Assembly (NCBI RefSeq): GCF_004769635.1
Contig: NZ_RQGH01000009.1
Location: forward strand, 124,001-188,000
Length of the DNA stretch: 64,000 bases
Origin: Leptospira jelokensis
GTDB taxonomy: Bacteria; Spirochaetota; Leptospiria; Leptospirales; Leptospiraceae
Direction: 5' to 3'
Shown here: positions 8,870 to 18,169 of the stretch, in pieces
Layout: every line of letters begins with the position of its first letter
Position numbering within the stretch: the stretch's first letter is position 1
Position numbers and translations under genes: made by a program
The notes under the pieces: generated by a model
Database searches by the model: none
Seen by the model: only the letters and a program-made list of their open reading frames with translations
Told to the model about the DNA's origin: nothing

Positions 8870-10216
8870 TCAACCTTCTGTTAATTGATCAACGGAAATA
8901 TTGAGGGAACGTAACTTTCTGTACAAATGAGTTCGTTCGATCCCAAGTGCTTTGGAAGTGCGGGTGACATTCCCTTCACAAATTTGTAAGGTTTTGATGA
9001 TGTATTGCCTTTCAAATTCTTCCTTTGCATGTTTTAAATCTCCACGGGCCACCATTTCGTTTGCTTTTTTAAAACCGTGGAGTGCTTCTTTTACATCTTT
9101 GGCTCTGATGGTTTCCCCAGGAACTAAGATACTCAATCGTTCGATGATATTGGCAAGTTCTCTCACATTGCCAGGCCAAAAATGGGAGGAAAGTGCATCC
9201 AATCCTTCCCTGTCGATGGTTTTATTCGGTAAATGGTTTTCAGTGATGGATTTTTTTAGATAATACTCAACGAGAAGTGGGATGTCTTGGTTTCTTTCGC
9301 GTAACGGTGGCAATTCGAGAGGGATCACGTTCAACGCATAAAATAAATCCTCTCTAAATTTTCCTTCTCGGATTGCTTCTTCTACATTGGAATTGGTCGC
9401 CGCAATGATCCTGACATCGACAGGGACTGAGTCTTTGCCCCCTACACGTTCAATTTTTTGGTCGAGGATGGCCTTTAATACTTTTGATTGGAGGGCCAAA
9501 CTTAGGTCACAAACTTCATCCAAAAATAAAGTTCCATTTTGAGCTTGTTCCCACTTCCCTGGTTTGATCTCTGGGTTTTCAGTTTGTGATTCACTTCCAA
9601 ATAACTCTTGTTCCATACTTTCTTCTGGTAAGGATGCACAATTCAATTCTATATAGGGTTCTAATTTTCGTTTGGAATTGAGATGGATGGATCTAGCAGT
9701 TAGCTCTTTTCCTGTACCATTTTCTCCATAAATGAAAACGCGAGCGTTGGTTTCTGCGGCTTGGTAAACGGCAAATTTCACTCTCGTGATGGAAGGTGAT
9801 TCACCTAAAATTTCATCCACTTCCAATTGGAAGTTTGGAATTTCATTGTCCTTTGTTTTTTCAATGGAAGATTCGATGGTTTGGATTACTTTTTCTATGG
9901 ATAAAGGTTTTTCCAAAAAATCAACGGCTCCCTTCTTCGTTGCATTCACAGCAAGTTCGATGGTTCCATGTCCTGATATCATCACGATGGGAAGGCTCGG
10001 ATATAATTTTTTACATTCCAAAAGGATTTGTAATCCATCCTCCTTTCCGACCCAAACATCAAGTAAAACAAGGGATGGCCTTTCTTTCGACAAAGCCTTT
10101 AAAAGTGTTTTCCCATTAGAAAAATCTTCTACTGAATAGTCTTCATCTTCCAGAATCACTCGTAACGTTTTACGAATTTCCTTTTCATCATCCAAAATAT
10201 AAATTAATTTTTGCAT
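8870..10216 (-). CDS. NtrX-like response regulator lacking GAFTGA
   Basis: Domains in order: receiver (acidic D9/D10, phosphoacceptor D53 in LVLLDVWVG, K103), AAA+ domain (Walker A GENGTGKE at 164-171, Walker B TLFLDEV at 229-235, arginine-rich IIAATNSNVEEAIREGKFREDLFYAL) and a Fis-type helix-turn-helix ending GNVTRTSKALGIERTHLYRKL, very like NtrX. In sigma-54 activators ELFG is followed by a loop with GAFTGA. Here residues 205-220 read ELFGSESQTENPEIKPG, shorter by two residues and without GAFTGA, the element that contacts sigma-54. The protein is therefore unlikely to be a conventional sigma-54 activator although rpoN is four genes away; it may act as a repressor or with another sigma factor. 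It is co-encoded with the kinase upstream (1 nt overlap). Confidence 0.88.
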   Translation of the reverse strand: MQKLIYILDDEKEIRKTLRVILEDEDYSVEDFSNGKTLLKALSKERPSLVLLDVWVGKEDGLQILLECKKLYPSLPIVMISGHGTIELAVNATKKGAVDFLEKPLSIEKVIQTIESSIEKTKDNEIPNFQLEVDEILGESPSITRVKFAVYQAAETNARVFIYGENGTGKELTARSIHLNSKRKLEPYIELNCASLPEESMEQELFGSESQTENPEIKPGKWEQAQNGTLFLDEVCDLSLALQSKVLKAILDQKIERVGGKDSVPVDVRIIAATNSNVEEAIREGKFREDLFYALNVIPLELPPLRERNQDIPLLVEYYLKKSITENHLPNKTIDREGLDALSSHFWPGNVRELANIIERLSILVPGETIRAKDVKEALHGFKKANEMVARGDLKHAKEEFERQYIIKTLQICEGNVTRTSKALGIERTHLYRKLRSLNISVDQLTEG

Positions 10217-12039
10217 TAGGAAAGTTCCAAAGGAAGTTCGATACGAAACTTACATCCACCTAACTTCGAATTTTCTACGGAAATATGTCCATGGTGGTCA
10301 ATAATTGTTTTTTGCACAATCGCAAGTCCAATCCCAGATCCATGTTTTTCCTTGGTGGAAAAATATGGCTCAAATATTTTTTCCCTCCATTCCTCTTTTA
10401 ACCCAGGACCAGAATCATCGATTTCAATCACAATGCTTTTGCGAAGAGCCTTTTTTTGTAATTTGGACATAACTCGGATTTTTTTACGTCTCACTCCTAA
10501 AATGTCCATTTCTTCTTTGGTATTATCTTGGGACAAAATCGCTTCGACAGCATTTTTAATCAAATTATTCACAACACCAAGAAATAAGCGTTTGTCGAGA
10601 AAAACCTCTGGCAAATTTTCAGCCAGCTTCAATTCAAAATCAATATCCGTAGTATCTCGAAAAAGTGCCACCGCTTCTTCTAAAATTGGATTTATATGTT
10701 GGTTGATGAGAACGGGAACAGGCATCCTTGCAAATTCGCTAAATTCTTTCACCAAATGTTCAAGTACTCGCACTTGGCCAATGATGGTTTCCGTCGCATC
10801 AAAAATTACAGATTCTAAATTTTCTTTTTTGGGATTTTGGAATTTCCTTTGGATCCTTTGTGCTGACAATTGGATGGGGGTGAGCGGATTTTTAATTTCG
10901 TGTGCCATTCTTTGGGCCACTTCTTTCCAAGCTGCAATCCTTTGAGTGTGCATAAGTTCATCCGATTTGGCTTTTAGGTCACTTACCATCTGATTGAAAC
11001 TATCAATGAGAATTCCCATTTCCCCTTCTTCCGTTTTTTCCAAACGGATGTCAGATTCCCCAAGTGAAACTTTTTTTGTGGCATTTGCCAAATTGATGAT
11101 CGGTTTTGAAATTCGCCTTGCAAACAAAAAAGAAAAAAGGATAGCGATGAGAAACATGGAAAACGAAAAACTAGCAATTGTAATGCGCACACTAAAAGGA
11201 ATTTTTTCTTTCCACAAACTAACTTTTTCATAGGTGGATGTTGCGTTGATGATATTAAAAACATCTGATTCCAAACCACGGTGGATTCTTTGGGCAACGA
11301 TCACTGACTCTTCTTTGTTTATGGAAAACTGAGCCACAAGATATGATTTGTCTGATGAATAGTACCGACTCAAATAAATTCCATTTTCTTTGGTCTCTGT
11401 AAATTCTAAAACGGAAAAATACCGATACAAATTTTTTGATTCAAATTGAACTTTGTCTTTTTCTATGTAAGCCAAATAAAATTCATTTTTTTCAAAAAGA
11501 CCGCTTTTGATTCCTTGTTGGAATATGGAAACACTATCTGAGTTATCCTTAAGTATTAAGGATCGAAATTTTTTTACAATTTCCAAAAATGAAGTTTCGT
11601 TTTCTTTTTCGATCGAATCGATAAAATGATTTGCAGACCGAAGAGCATTGGAAATATCAACTTGGTAAAATCCTTCAATCAACCTTCCTGTTAAGTTAGA
11701 GGACAAAATGAAGATTGGCAAAGAAGGAACAAGGGCAACAAAAAGAAACGCAAGTGTTAAACGATAACGAATCGAACTTCGGATTTTACCTGTTTCTCGG
11801 TTCCTTCGATTGCGATAGATATAACTTAAAATTAAAGATAAAATGAAAAAGGGAATGAGGATGAAAACATAAGTGTCTAATTTCGAATAAAAGGAAATGT
11901 CCTCTTCTTCTCTAAAAAAAACAAGTTCGGAAAACCCAATGGAAACGGCTAAAGTGAGGAAAAAAATAAAAATATCACGTAAGTAGTATCGATTTTCATC
12001 AGATAAGTTGGGAAATAAACGTAATAGTCTACTTGGCAT
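10216..12039 (-). CDS. NtrY-like sensor histidine kinase
   Basis: Membrane histidine kinase, about 607 aa. It has two N-terminal hydrophobic helices (DIFIFFLTLAVSIGFSELVFF and FILIPFFILSLILSYIY), a third near residue 90, a large extracytoplasmic sensor region, and another helix (ITIASFSFSMFLIAILFSFLFA). A HAMP linker (RRISKPIINLANATKKVSLG) leads to the DHp helix with the phospho-accepting His in RMAHEIKNPLTPIQLSAQRI and an ATPase domain (NLIKNAVEAI, IDDSGPGLKEEW, GSGIGLAIVQ). The NtrY-type architecture and the adjacent NtrX-like gene identify its partner. The start is the ATG at 12039; a TTG nine bases upstream is also possible. It overlaps ptsH by 11 nt. The ligand sensed is not evident. Confidence 0.9.
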   Translation of the reverse strand: MPSRLLRLFPNLSDENRYYLRDIFIFFLTLAVSIGFSELVFFREEEDISFYSKLDTYVFILIPFFILSLILSYIYRNRRNRETGKIRSSIRYRLTLAFLFVALVPSLPIFILSSNLTGRLIEGFYQVDISNALRSANHFIDSIEKENETSFLEIVKKFRSLILKDNSDSVSIFQQGIKSGLFEKNEFYLAYIEKDKVQFESKNLYRYFSVLEFTETKENGIYLSRYYSSDKSYLVAQFSINKEESVIVAQRIHRGLESDVFNIINATSTYEKVSLWKEKIPFSVRITIASFSFSMFLIAILFSFLFARRISKPIINLANATKKVSLGESDIRLEKTEEGEMGILIDSFNQMVSDLKAKSDELMHTQRIAAWKEVAQRMAHEIKNPLTPIQLSAQRIQRKFQNPKKENLESVIFDATETIIGQVRVLEHLVKEFSEFARMPVPVLINQHINPILEEAVALFRDTTDIDFELKLAENLPEVFLDKRLFLGVVNNLIKNAVEAILSQDNTKEEMDILGVRRKKIRVMSKLQKKALRKSIVIEIDDSGPGLKEEWREKIFEPYFSTKEKHGSGIGLAIVQKTIIDHHGHISVENSKLGGCKFRIELPLELS

Positions 12040-12304
12040 TCGTTTCAAAGTTTTGAACCACTAGAGTTTCTAATGCGTGTAGAGCCTCCTCCTCATTTTT
12101 CCCATCGGCAATCACAGAAAATACAGTTCCAGGTCCTAAGGCTAACATCATAAGACCCATAATGGATTTACCATTCACTTCAATATCATCTTTTTTTACG
12201 AAAATTTCACAAGGGAAACTGGCTGCTACTTTTACAAATAAAGAAGCAGGCCTTGCATGCAGTCCCGTACTATCTTCTCTAATCTTTAATTGGATTTGTT
12301 TCAA
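12029..12304 (-). CDS. ptsH: phosphocarrier protein HPr
   Basis: HPr carries phosphate in the phosphotransferase system. The catalytic His is H16 in GLHARPAS, and the regulatory serine phosphorylated by HPr kinase is S47 in GKSIMGLMML, so this is a two-site HPr rather than an NPr lacking the serine motif. Length is 91 aa and the start is TTG. The gene overlaps the 3' end of hprK by 26 nt and the 5' end of the NtrY-like gene. No enzyme I or sugar permease lies in the window, so a regulatory rather than sugar-uptake role is plausible (inference). Confidence 0.95.
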   Translation of the reverse strand: MKQIQLKIREDSTGLHARPASLFVKVAASFPCEIFVKKDDIEVNGKSIMGLMMLALGPGTVFSVIADGKNEEEALHALETLVVQNFETNAK

Positions 12305-13247
12305 TGGTGCTCTGCTGGATATAGGTATTGAGTTTATTGGAAAATTCTTTTGCGCTATTTTTTCCCATCTTCCGTAACCTTTGGTTCATGGCTGCTGTTT
12401 CCACGATGATGGGAATGTTCCTTCCAGGTTTAACCGGTATTTCGATATAAGGAACAGAAACACCTAAGATTTCTTCCATACTTTGTTCGATGCCGGTCCG
12501 CTCATAATCTCCAGAAGTTTGTTCTTCCCATTCTTTTAAGTTGATGATGAGTTCAATCAGTTTATGATCCCGTACTGAACCAACACCAAACAAATCTTTG
12601 ATGTTGAGGATTCCAAGTCCCCGAATTTCCATATGATGGCGGAGTAAATCAGAACAAGATCCAATCAAATAACTTTCACTTAGGCGCCTGATCTCCACCA
12701 TATCATCAGCAACAAGACGATGGCCACGTTCGATCAGCTCTAAAGCCGTTTCACTTTTCCCCACACCAGACCTACCAGTGAGTAAAGTACCAATTCCAAA
12801 TACTTCAATGAGGACTCCATGGCGCATCGTCCTTGGAGCAAGCGCTCGATCTAAAATTTGTGAGATGAGGGTGATGAACCTATGTGTGGCAATTTCAGTT
12901 TTGAATAAGGGGATCCCTTTTTCTTTCGCACGTTCCACAAACGGAATTTGTGGTTCATTCCCATGGGTATAAATGATACAATTGAGGTGGAATTCAAAAA
13001 ACTTGTCTGTAATCTCTCGTAATTTGAGTTCGGATAATGAATTGAGGTAAGCCCATTCTCCTTTGCCTAAAATTTGGATCCTGTCATTGGCAAAAAAATC
13101 AAAAAACCCAGTGAGAGAAAGTCCAGGGCGATTGATTTCCGCGCTATTGATTCGGTTGGAAAGTCCCACTTCTCCCGTGACTAACACCAGTTGTAAATCG
13201 TCATGGTCTCGGAGGATGGTCTCCACTGTGATTCCCGGAACTGGCAT
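12279..13247 (-). CDS. hprK: HPr kinase/phosphorylase
   Basis: HprK phosphorylates HPr on its regulatory serine and reverses the reaction in response to metabolites. The 322-residue protein has the N-terminal domain (residues 1-130), the catalytic MRHGVLIEVFG, a Walker A GRSGVGKS at 158-165, LVADDMVEI, the family signature EIRGLGILNIKDLFGVGSV and the C-terminal VKPGRNIPIIVETAAMNQRL. The gene directly precedes ptsH and follows rpoN by 3 nt, replacing the ptsN-rapZ-npr genes found beside rpoN in proteobacteria. Confidence 0.96.
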   Translation of the reverse strand: MPVPGITVETILRDHDDLQLVLVTGEVGLSNRINSAEINRPGLSLTGFFDFFANDRIQILGKGEWAYLNSLSELKLREITDKFFEFHLNCIIYTHGNEPQIPFVERAKEKGIPLFKTEIATHRFITLISQILDRALAPRTMRHGVLIEVFGIGTLLTGRSGVGKSETALELIERGHRLVADDMVEIRRLSESYLIGSCSDLLRHHMEIRGLGILNIKDLFGVGSVRDHKLIELIINLKEWEEQTSGDYERTGIEQSMEEILGVSVPYIEIPVKPGRNIPIIVETAAMNQRLRKMGKNSAKEFSNKLNTYIQQSTIETNPIKD

Positions 13248-13250
13248 TCG

Positions 13251-14672
13251 TTACCCCTTAAGTGAACTCATTCGTTTTCGTTCGTTGGATGGAAGGATTC
13301 GTAAAACCTTTCGGTATTTTGCCACTGTTCTACGGGCAATTTCAATACCTTTTTTCTCCATGAGCTCCACAATGTCTTGGTCTGAGAGAGGATTGTTTTC
13401 ATCTTCTTCTTTGACCAAATTCCGAATGATCTCATGGATTTTTTTAGAACTTTCTTTGCCACCCTCGGCTGATTTCACACCAGAGGAAAAAAACCATTTT
13501 AGTTCAAAAATTCCCCAAGTTGTTTGGATGTATTTATTCGTTGTGATCCTTGAGATGGTTGATTCATGTAAACTTAATTTTTCAGCAACTTCCTTGAGAG
13601 TCAGTGGTTTGATAAAACCGATTCCTCCTCGAAAAAAATCCACTTGAAAATCGATAATACAACTGACCACCCTTTGTAAGGTTTGCCTTCTTTGTTGGAT
13701 GGAACGGATGAGCCACTGCGCAGAACTGTATTTGGTTTGGAAGTATTCCTTTTCTTTTGGAGGCAGTTTGTGGTTAAGTAGTTCTTTGTATTCTTCTTGG
13801 ATGGTGAGTTTGGGTAACCATTCATCGTTGATGAAAATATTAAACTCGTTTCCAACTTCCTTGACTACCACATCGGCAACAACATAATCTATTTTCCTAC
13901 CTTGGTAGGTTGTGGCAGGGTATGGTTCTAATTTTTTAATCAACCTTGCTAAGTTTAAAATTTCTTCTTCTGTTATTTTTAAATTTTTAGCAATTTTTTT
14001 ATAATCTACTTTTTCTAAGTCTGAAAGGAACTCACCAATTAACTTGTGCAATACGATATTATCGGGAAATAAAATCCTACCTTGGATGAGTAAAGTTTCT
14101 TGCATGTCTCTTGCACCAATCCCAATAGGATCGAGTTCATTGATCACTTGTAAAACACGCCTAAGTTTTGGTTCCGGGTATCCCATTTCTTTCGAAACTT
14201 GTGAAAAATCGTCTGTGATAAATCCTTTCTCATCAATCATACTGATGAGAACTTCCCCAATTTCAAATTCTAACTTTGTGAGTTTGATCAGTCGCAATTG
14301 GTTTAGTAGGTGTTCTTCTAAGGTTTCCCCACGAGTTGAGGACTCAATGTACTTTTGGTTTCTATCACTTGCTTCGGAATCATACGACCTTGGGCCTTCC
14401 AAGGAGTAACTGTCCTGCCAATTGACATCGGTACTTTTTTCATGATTGAGTTTTTCCAATCGTTTTACTTCATCGATGGAAAAAAGTTCAGGCATTTTGG
14501 ATTTTTCATCCACACCCACTTCATCGAGAAGTGGATTTTCCAATAATTCGTTTTGGATTTTATCGGAAAGTTCCAAAGTAGAAAGAGACAAAAGTTCTAT
14601 GGACTGACGTAAGTCCTGGGTCATTACCAGTTTTTGCGTTTGGCGTAAAGAAACTGAAGCCCCGAGTTTCAT
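13251..14672 (-). CDS. rpoN: RNA polymerase sigma-54 factor
   Basis: Sigma-54 directs RNA polymerase to -24/-12 promoters. The N-terminal activator-interacting region is Gln/Leu rich (LRQTQKLVMTQDLRQSIELLSLSTLEL), the core-binding domain follows (GIGARDMQETLLIQ), then a helix-turn-helix (TLKEVAEKLSLHESTISRITTNKYIQTTWGIFELKWFFS is split here as seen), and the RpoN box ARRTVAKYR lies at 446-454. Length 473 aa is normal. It abuts lptB with no gap, as rpoN does in many diderm bacteria. Confidence 0.97.
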   Translation of the reverse strand: MKLGASVSLRQTQKLVMTQDLRQSIELLSLSTLELSDKIQNELLENPLLDEVGVDEKSKMPELFSIDEVKRLEKLNHEKSTDVNWQDSYSLEGPRSYDSEASDRNQKYIESSTRGETLEEHLLNQLRLIKLTKLEFEIGEVLISMIDEKGFITDDFSQVSKEMGYPEPKLRRVLQVINELDPIGIGARDMQETLLIQGRILFPDNIVLHKLIGEFLSDLEKVDYKKIAKNLKITEEEILNLARLIKKLEPYPATTYQGRKIDYVVADVVVKEVGNEFNIFINDEWLPKLTIQEEYKELLNHKLPPKEKEYFQTKYSSAQWLIRSIQQRRQTLQRVVSCIIDFQVDFFRGGIGFIKPLTLKEVAEKLSLHESTISRITTNKYIQTTWGIFELKWFFSSGVKSAEGGKESSKKIHEIIRNLVKEEDENNPLSDQDIVELMEKKGIEIARRTVAKYRKVLRILPSNERKRMSSLKG

Positions 14673-15449
14673 TTAAAGTTTAAAATCCTCACCTAAATAA
14701 ATTCTTCTAGTTTCCGGGTCATTGATCAAATCATCCGCCGTACCCGAAATCAAAATCCGGCCGCTATACATAATATAGGCGCGGTCCGTAATTTTTAAAG
14801 TTTCCCTTACGTTATGGTCAGTGATTAAAATCCCAAGCCCTCTTTCCTTTAAGGATTGGATTACGTTTTGGATGTCCTTGACGGCAATCGGGTCAACACC
14901 AGCGAATGGCTCATCTAACAAAATAAAGTCGGGGTTTGTCACAAGAGCTCTTGCAATTTCACACCTTCTCCTTTCCCCACCAGAAAGTGTATATCCCTTT
15001 TGGTTTGCCACTCGCATGATTTGTAATTCCATTAAAAGTTCATCTCGTCTACGAATGATTTCATCCCCAGGTAAATTCATGGTTTCGAGAATGGCTTCTA
15101 AGTTTTCGGCAACCGTTAACTTTCGGAAAATACTTGCTTCTTGGGCAAGATATCCCACTCCCATCCTCGCGCGGATGTGCATAGGGGCTTTTGTTAAATC
15201 TTCATTATCAATGAATACATGGCCTTCATCAGGGGTAACAAAACCAACACTCATGTAAAAACTAGTGGTTTTACCTGCGCCGTTTGGGCCGAGTAACCCT
15301 ACAATTTCCCCTTTTTTGATATAAAAACTCACACCATCTACAACCTTACGTTTGTTATAGATTTTTACTAAGTTTTCCATCCGAAACGTTTTGACATTCG
15401 GATCATCGACTTCCTTCTTCTTTACAGTTGGTTTATTTTTTTTCACCAT
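14673..15449 (-). CDS. lptB: LPS export ABC transporter ATPase LptB
   Basis: LptB powers extraction of LPS from the inner membrane together with LptF and LptG. It has Walker A GPNGAGKT (54-61), the Q-loop region [13 protein letters not shown], the ABC signature [15 protein letters not shown], Walker [15 protein letters not shown] and the switch His in [11 protein letters not shown]. The LptB-type VRETL motif after the switch His distinguishes it from amino-acid exporters. It carries an N-terminal lysine-rich extension of about 22 residues. It overlaps lptA by 17 nt and is directly followed by rpoN. Confidence 0.96.
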   Translation of the reverse strand: MVKKNKPTVKKKEVDDPNVKTFRMENLVKIYNKRKVVDGVSFYIKKGEIVGLLGPNGAGKTTSFYMSVGFVTPDEGHVFIDNEDLTKAPMHIRARMGVGYLAQEASIFRKLTVAENLEAILETMNLPGDEIIRRRDELLMELQIMRVANQKGYTLSGGERRRCEIARALVTNPDFILLDEPFAGVDPIAVKDIQNVIQSLKERGLGILITDHNVRETLKITDRAYIMYSGRILISGTADDLINDPETRRIYLGEDFKL

Positions 15450-16770
15450 TCGGGATTACCTTTAGCCCATCTGTTAACAAGGCTTTGTCCGATTTTGGAA
15501 ATAATATGATTTTCCCTGCAGAAACTTTCGTTTGGTCTCTGACGAGAGTTGGATTTCCTTCCAACACCAATTCATCTTTTTTTTCAAAATACGTAGCAAA
15601 CTCTCCTGTGGCTTTTGCCGTTTGTGTTTCCACTTGCACGTCACCCCGAGCCACTGTTTCATTACGTTCATCAAATCGTTCGATAAAAACAGAAGTCAGT
15701 TGGCCTCGTTCTACCAAATCTTTTTTGTTTAAAAATACAATTTTAGGACTTTCTGATAGATAGGAATAACCTTTCTCTTTATCATAAAATAAGACTCCTC
15801 CTTCCATCCGATATCCATTTTCCTTATCTAAATAACTCACATTCCCAGTGGCTTTGATTTCTTTGTTATTTTTTCTACTTTCTAAAAGATCAGCTTTGAA
15901 CTCTGCATTGTTTCGAAACATATAGGCATCACCTTTCATGGAAGTTACGGTTTCTTTCCCTTGGTTCAAATGGGTTAATGTTTTACCAGAAAAGAGAGTG
16001 AGCACTCGTTCTTTTGTGACCGAATCTCTTTCTTTATCTTTTTTGTTTTCATAACTCACTTGGTAAATGGTGGCATCGCCATCCAATTGGATACTACCTT
16101 GTTTCACAAAATAAGAAAGGGTTTGACCAATGAGAAATCGATTTTCCGAAAACAAAAAGGGTTCTCCTTTTAAATCAATTCGGTCTTCTTTTTCGGTAAA
16201 CAAAGCATCTTCACCAAAAACCTGGAATTCATCTGATGTCACCACAACCTTTCCTGTAAGAGTGGTTTTGGCTTCTTCCAAATTGCGAACGATGGATTGG
16301 CATTTGATTTTCACAATCTTCCCGTCTTTTTTTTGCGTCAAAACCGGTTGATTTTCTAAGCTCACTGTGCCAGCCATTTTATCATAAATGCCACGAGTTG
16401 CTGTGAGTGTGACTCCGTTCTGAAAGTCTTCTACAATGACTTGGCCTTTCAAATTTCCAATTAATGCTTCTTCCCCAATGATTTCAATTTCTCTGGCACT
16501 GAGTTTGATGGTCTTATGCATGATGTAGGCACCACCACCTAAGATAAAAACTTTTACCGGGAATCCATTGACCAAACGTTCTTCTTGGGTCAAACTGCTC
16601 CCACCCCAAATGATCGGAATTTTATCTTTTTTTTCCTTTTTGGTTTCTTGGAAAGGAAGTGAGTCTTCCTTTTTGAAAAAATCTTCAGTGCCATACAAAA
16701 TGGGAATCGGAGAAGCTACCAAGTTGCCCATAAAAAAGAAACAAATTAGGATTCCCACAATGGATTTCAT
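15433..16770 (-). CDS. lptA: LptA/OstA-like periplasmic LPS transport protein
   Basis: A 445-residue secreted protein with a signal peptide ([20 protein letters not shown], cleavage after VAS likely). The body is a long run of OstA-type beta repeats: [60 protein letters not shown] and [23 protein letters not shown]. LptA bridges periplasm between LptC and LptD in LPS export; this one is more than twice the E. coli length, so it may form a longer single-chain bridge (inference). Position between lptC and lptB supports the assignment. Confidence 0.87.
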   Translation of the reverse strand: MKSIVGILICFFFMGNLVASPIPILYGTEDFFKKEDSLPFQETKKEKKDKIPIIWGGSSLTQEERLVNGFPVKVFILGGGAYIMHKTIKLSAREIEIIGEEALIGNLKGQVIVEDFQNGVTLTATRGIYDKMAGTVSLENQPVLTQKKDGKIVKIKCQSIVRNLEEAKTTLTGKVVVTSDEFQVFGEDALFTEKEDRIDLKGEPFLFSENRFLIGQTLSYFVKQGSIQLDGDATIYQVSYENKKDKERDSVTKERVLTLFSGKTLTHLNQGKETVTSMKGDAYMFRNNAEFKADLLESRKNNKEIKATGNVSYLDKENGYRMEGGVLFYDKEKGYSYLSESPKIVFLNKKDLVERGQLTSVFIERFDERNETVARGDVQVETQTAKATGEFATYFEKKDELVLEGNPTLVRDQTKVSAGKIILFPKSDKALLTDGLKVIPNGEKK

Positions 16771-17312
16771 GGTTTGTCCTTTAGTGGGTTTGTGCCACCA
16801 ACCGTAATGGCTTTCGGTTGGATGATGGTAAATTTATTTAAACTTTTATCCGCACGAAGTCCTTTGCCTCGTATGGTGGTTCCGTCCGAATAAACCAAAA
16901 CATCCGCTTCTGAAGATAAGGTTTTTTCATCCAAGTTATAAGTTAATGATTCTGATTCGATGAATTTTCCATCATTCGTTTTCAAACGAACTTTTCCTTC
17001 GAGTAAAACTGTTTTGGTTTGGTGGTTGATTTCACCGCGATCTCCCGTCATCATAGAAGTCACTTTGCCCTTTTCAAACTGATGGAATGCAAATCCATAT
17101 ACGATGGTTTTGTTTTCTTTCGGAAAGATATAAGATTCATCTCCCTTCAATTTCCATTCTAATTCACCAGTATCTTTATAAGAAGAGCGACTGAAATTTC
17201 TCATCGAAACCATCGACCCAGATTCTTTTTCAACTTCAATGCGAAGGTATTCTTTGTCTTTACAAGTGGCCAATACCAAAAGCAAACACAATGTCCAACC
17301 CTTCGTTTTCAT
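16767..17312 (-). CDS. lptC: LptC-like LPS export lipoprotein
   Basis: A 181-residue protein whose N-terminus (MKTKGWTLCLLLVLATC) ends in a lipobox-like LATC, so it is probably a lipoprotein rather than the transmembrane LptC of E. coli. The rest has the LptC/YrbK beta-jellyroll pattern (SRSSYKDTGELEWKLKGDE, MTGDRGEINHQTKTVLLEG, IESESLTYNLDEKTLSSEADV). It overlaps lptA by 4 nt and follows kdsA, the classical kds-lptC-lptA-lptB-rpoN order. The family call rests on pattern and context more than on identity. Confidence 0.82.
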   Translation of the reverse strand: MKTKGWTLCLLLVLATCKDKEYLRIEVEKESGSMVSMRNFSRSSYKDTGELEWKLKGDESYIFPKENKTIVYGFAFHQFEKGKVTSMMTGDRGEINHQTKTVLLEGKVRLKTNDGKFIESESLTYNLDEKTLSSEADVLVYSDGTTIRGKGLRADKSLNKFTIIQPKAITVGGTNPLKDKP

Positions 17313-17322
17313 TGGATGTGGA

Positions 17323-18168
17323 TCAAACCTCGAGGAACTTGGTTTTCACCAAACGGTCTAACTCCAAAAGTTGGGTCAGAAGAGTTTTCGCTTTGGCCAA
17401 CGGAAATTGAGTCGTTGCATCAGATAATGCTTTTTCAGGGTCAGGATGGACTTCCATAAAAAGACCTTCCACACCAACGGAAACAGCACCACGCATCATA
17501 TGAGGGATAAACTCTCGTAGTCCACCTGTTATGTTCCCTGCAGCACCTGGAAGTTGGGCAGAATGTGTTCCATCAAAGACAATTGGGATCCCATGTTTGT
17601 GCATCATCGGAATGCCCCGCAGGTCAAACACCAGATTCCCATAACCGAAACTAGCCCCACGCTCTGTGACCATGTATTTTTCCGAACCAGATTCTTGGAT
17701 TTTGGTTTTGATATGCCTTGTGTCATCAGGAGCCATAAATTGGCCTTTTTTTACATTCACCCACTTTCCCGTTTCAGCAGCCTTTGCGATTAAGTCCGTT
17801 TGGCGGCTAAGGAAGGCTGGGATTTGGAAAATATCTACTGTATCTTTTAAAGGATCAACTTGGATGGTTTCGTGGATGTCCGTGAGCACTGGGACATTGT
17901 ATTTGTTTTTGATAAAATCAAGCAATTTCCTACCTTCCTCCAAACCAGGACCACGGTAGGAATTGATGGAAGACCTGTTAGCTTTGTCAAAGCTAGACTT
18001 AAAAATATACACAATCCCTAACTCATCACAAATGGCCTTCATCTCACCACAAACCCTGTCGAGTAAGTCTTTGTTCTCCATCACACAAGGTCCGGAAATG
18101 AGAAAAAAAGGATTTCGACCTCCAATTTTTTTTCCAAAAAAATCTCTTTCTTCAATTAAATCGTACAT
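17323..18168 (-). CDS. kdsA: Kdo-8-phosphate synthase
   Basis: KdsA condenses phosphoenolpyruvate with arabinose-5-phosphate to make Kdo-8-phosphate for the LPS inner core. Motifs: FFLISGPCVMENKDL, FKSSFDKANRSSINSYRGPGLEEG, VPVLTDIHE, QIPAFLSRQTDL, VNVKKGQFMAP and FDGTHSAQLPG. The start is the ATG at 18168, preceded by a good GGAGG and placed 1 nt after the pyrG stop; an upstream in-frame start would lie within pyrG. 281 aa is the usual length. The asparagine of VNVKKGQ marks the metal-independent class (family knowledge). Confidence 0.96.
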   Translation of the reverse strand: MYDLIEERDFFGKKIGGRNPFFLISGPCVMENKDLLDRVCGEMKAICDELGIVYIFKSSFDKANRSSINSYRGPGLEEGRKLLDFIKNKYNVPVLTDIHETIQVDPLKDTVDIFQIPAFLSRQTDLIAKAAETGKWVNVKKGQFMAPDDTRHIKTKIQESGSEKYMVTERGASFGYGNLVFDLRGIPMMHKHGIPIVFDGTHSAQLPGAAGNITGGLREFIPHMMRGAVSVGVEGLFMEVHPDPEKALSDATTQFPLAKAKTLLTQLLELDRLVKTKFLEV

Positions 18169-18169
18169 C

